Shown here: in pieces, positions 4,738 through 5,161 of the stretch
Layout: each line of letters begins with the position of its first letter
How positions within the stretch are numbered: the stretch's first letter is position 1
Assembly (NCBI GenBank): GCA_030043215.1
Contig: JASHYG010000060.1
Location: forward strand, 1 to 5,161
Length of the DNA: 5,161 nucleotides
Source of the DNA: Gammaproteobacteria bacterium
Lineage (GTDB): Bacteria; Pseudomonadota; Gammaproteobacteria; Steroidobacterales; Steroidobacteraceae
Direction of reading: 5' to 3'
Notes under the pieces: model-generated
Told to the model about the DNA's origin: nothing
The model's input: only the letters and a program-made list of their open reading frames with translations
The model's database searches: none
Made by a program: the position numbers and the translations under genes

Positions 4738-5161
4738 TGCACGGGCTCCTCGATGTGGCACTGCGGCTGCTCGACGTGGTGCTGCACATCGACCGCCATC
4801 TCGCGGCGCTCACCGCTCAGTATCACACGGCCATCTACGCCGTCCTGTTCGCCATCATCTTCGCCGAGACGGGACTCGTCGTCACTCCGTTCCTGCCCGG
4901 CGACTCGCTGCTCTTTGCGACCGGCGCGCTCGCCGCGGCCGATGCGAGTCATACGCTCACCGCACCGTTCACCTGGGCGCTGCTTGCGGCAGCCGCCGTG
5001 CTCGGCAACACCGTCAATTACGCCGCCGGCCGCATCGTCGGCCCGCGGGCATTCACGGGCCGCTATCGCCTGCTGCGTGTCGAGCATCTGCGCCGGACGG
5101 AGGATTTCTTCAAGCGCTACGGCGGCATGACGGTCGTGCTGACCCGCTTCGTGCCCATCAT
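4737..5161 (+). CDS. dedA: DedA-family membrane protein, N-terminal 141 residues (3' end cut by window edge)
   Basis: DedA-family integral membrane proteins of the inner membrane are implicated in undecaprenyl-phosphate recycling and proton-dependent envelope homeostasis. The frame from ATG 4737 gives a polar N-terminal helix, then the hydrophobic segment IYAVLFAIIFAETGLVVTPF (33-52) and the family hallmark FLPGDSLLFATGALAA (52-67). A second hydrophobic stretch follows (about 79-90), then NTVNYAAGRIVG (91-102) and KRYGGMTVVLTRFVPI at the edge. Glu44, Asp56 and Arg137 align with residues shown essential in E. coli YqjA (E39, D51, R130). Asn91 replaces an Asp found in E. coli DedA. The sequence resembles E. 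coli DedA itself more than YqjA, especially FAETGLVVTPFLPGDSLLF. About 70-80 C-terminal residues are missing. TGATG shares one base with the ctpA stop and no clear ribosome site precedes it, so translational coupling to ctpA is likely. Confidence 0.93.
   Translation, partial: MHGLLDVALRLLDVVLHIDRHLAALTAQYHTAIYAVLFAIIFAETGLVVTPFLPGDSLLFATGALAAADASHTLTAPFTWALLAAAAVLGNTVNYAAGRIVGPRAFTGRYRLLRVEHLRRTEDFFKRYGGMTVVLTRFVPI

Noticed and set aside
3865..4761. A 298-codon minus-strand open frame antisense to ctpA
   Set aside because: Again codon-aligned with ctpA and Arg/His-rich, with no domain. The plus strand carries the complete S41 catalytic set.

Overview
The window looks like chromosomal core DNA from a high-G+C gammaproteobacterium. 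The coding sequences are strongly G/C-biased at third positions. The set and order of the leftward genes match the yibN-grxC-secB-gpsA operon of E. coli, and secB itself is a proteobacterial gene. The lineage cannot be fixed from the sequence alone; a Xanthomonadales/Nevskiales-type or related group would fit. There is no sign of a mobile element, CRISPR array, tRNA, rRNA or foreign base composition.

Layout: two divergent blocks meet at a 50-bp intergenic region (2044-2093). Leftward (minus strand), in transcription order, are a membrane-anchored rhodanese-like protein (YibN type), glutaredoxin 3 (grxC), the export chaperone secB and the start of glycerol-3-phosphate dehydrogenase gpsA, which runs off the left edge. 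Gaps are 22, 4 and 27 bp, so this is almost certainly one operon. Rightward (plus strand) are envC (amidase activator with a degenerate LytM domain), a 217-bp spacer, ctpA (periplasmic S41 C-terminal processing protease) and a DedA-family membrane protein. The dedA start shares one base with the ctpA stop, and the gene runs off the right edge.

How the genes fit together: the leftward operon covers thiol redox and sulfur-related chemistry, delivery of preproteins to SecA, and synthesis of the glycerol phosphate backbone of phospholipids. The rightward block concerns the envelope: EnvC switches on septal peptidoglycan amidases, CtpA-type proteases trim or destroy periplasmic substrates including peptidoglycan hydrolases, and DedA proteins support envelope lipid-carrier and proton homeostasis. 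In E. coli gpmI (gpmM) lies between the yibN operon and envC; here it is absent and envC faces the rhodanese gene directly.

The points most worth a second look are small. They are a three-copy 19-bp tandem repeat that begins on the envC stop codon and places TGA in all three frames, a perfect 15-bp palindrome over the candidate -10 box of ctpA, the translationally coupled ctpA-dedA pair, and a rhodanese active-site loop that keeps Cys but has lost the usual Gly and Arg. I found no convincing new system; most of the window is well-recognised housekeeping sequence.
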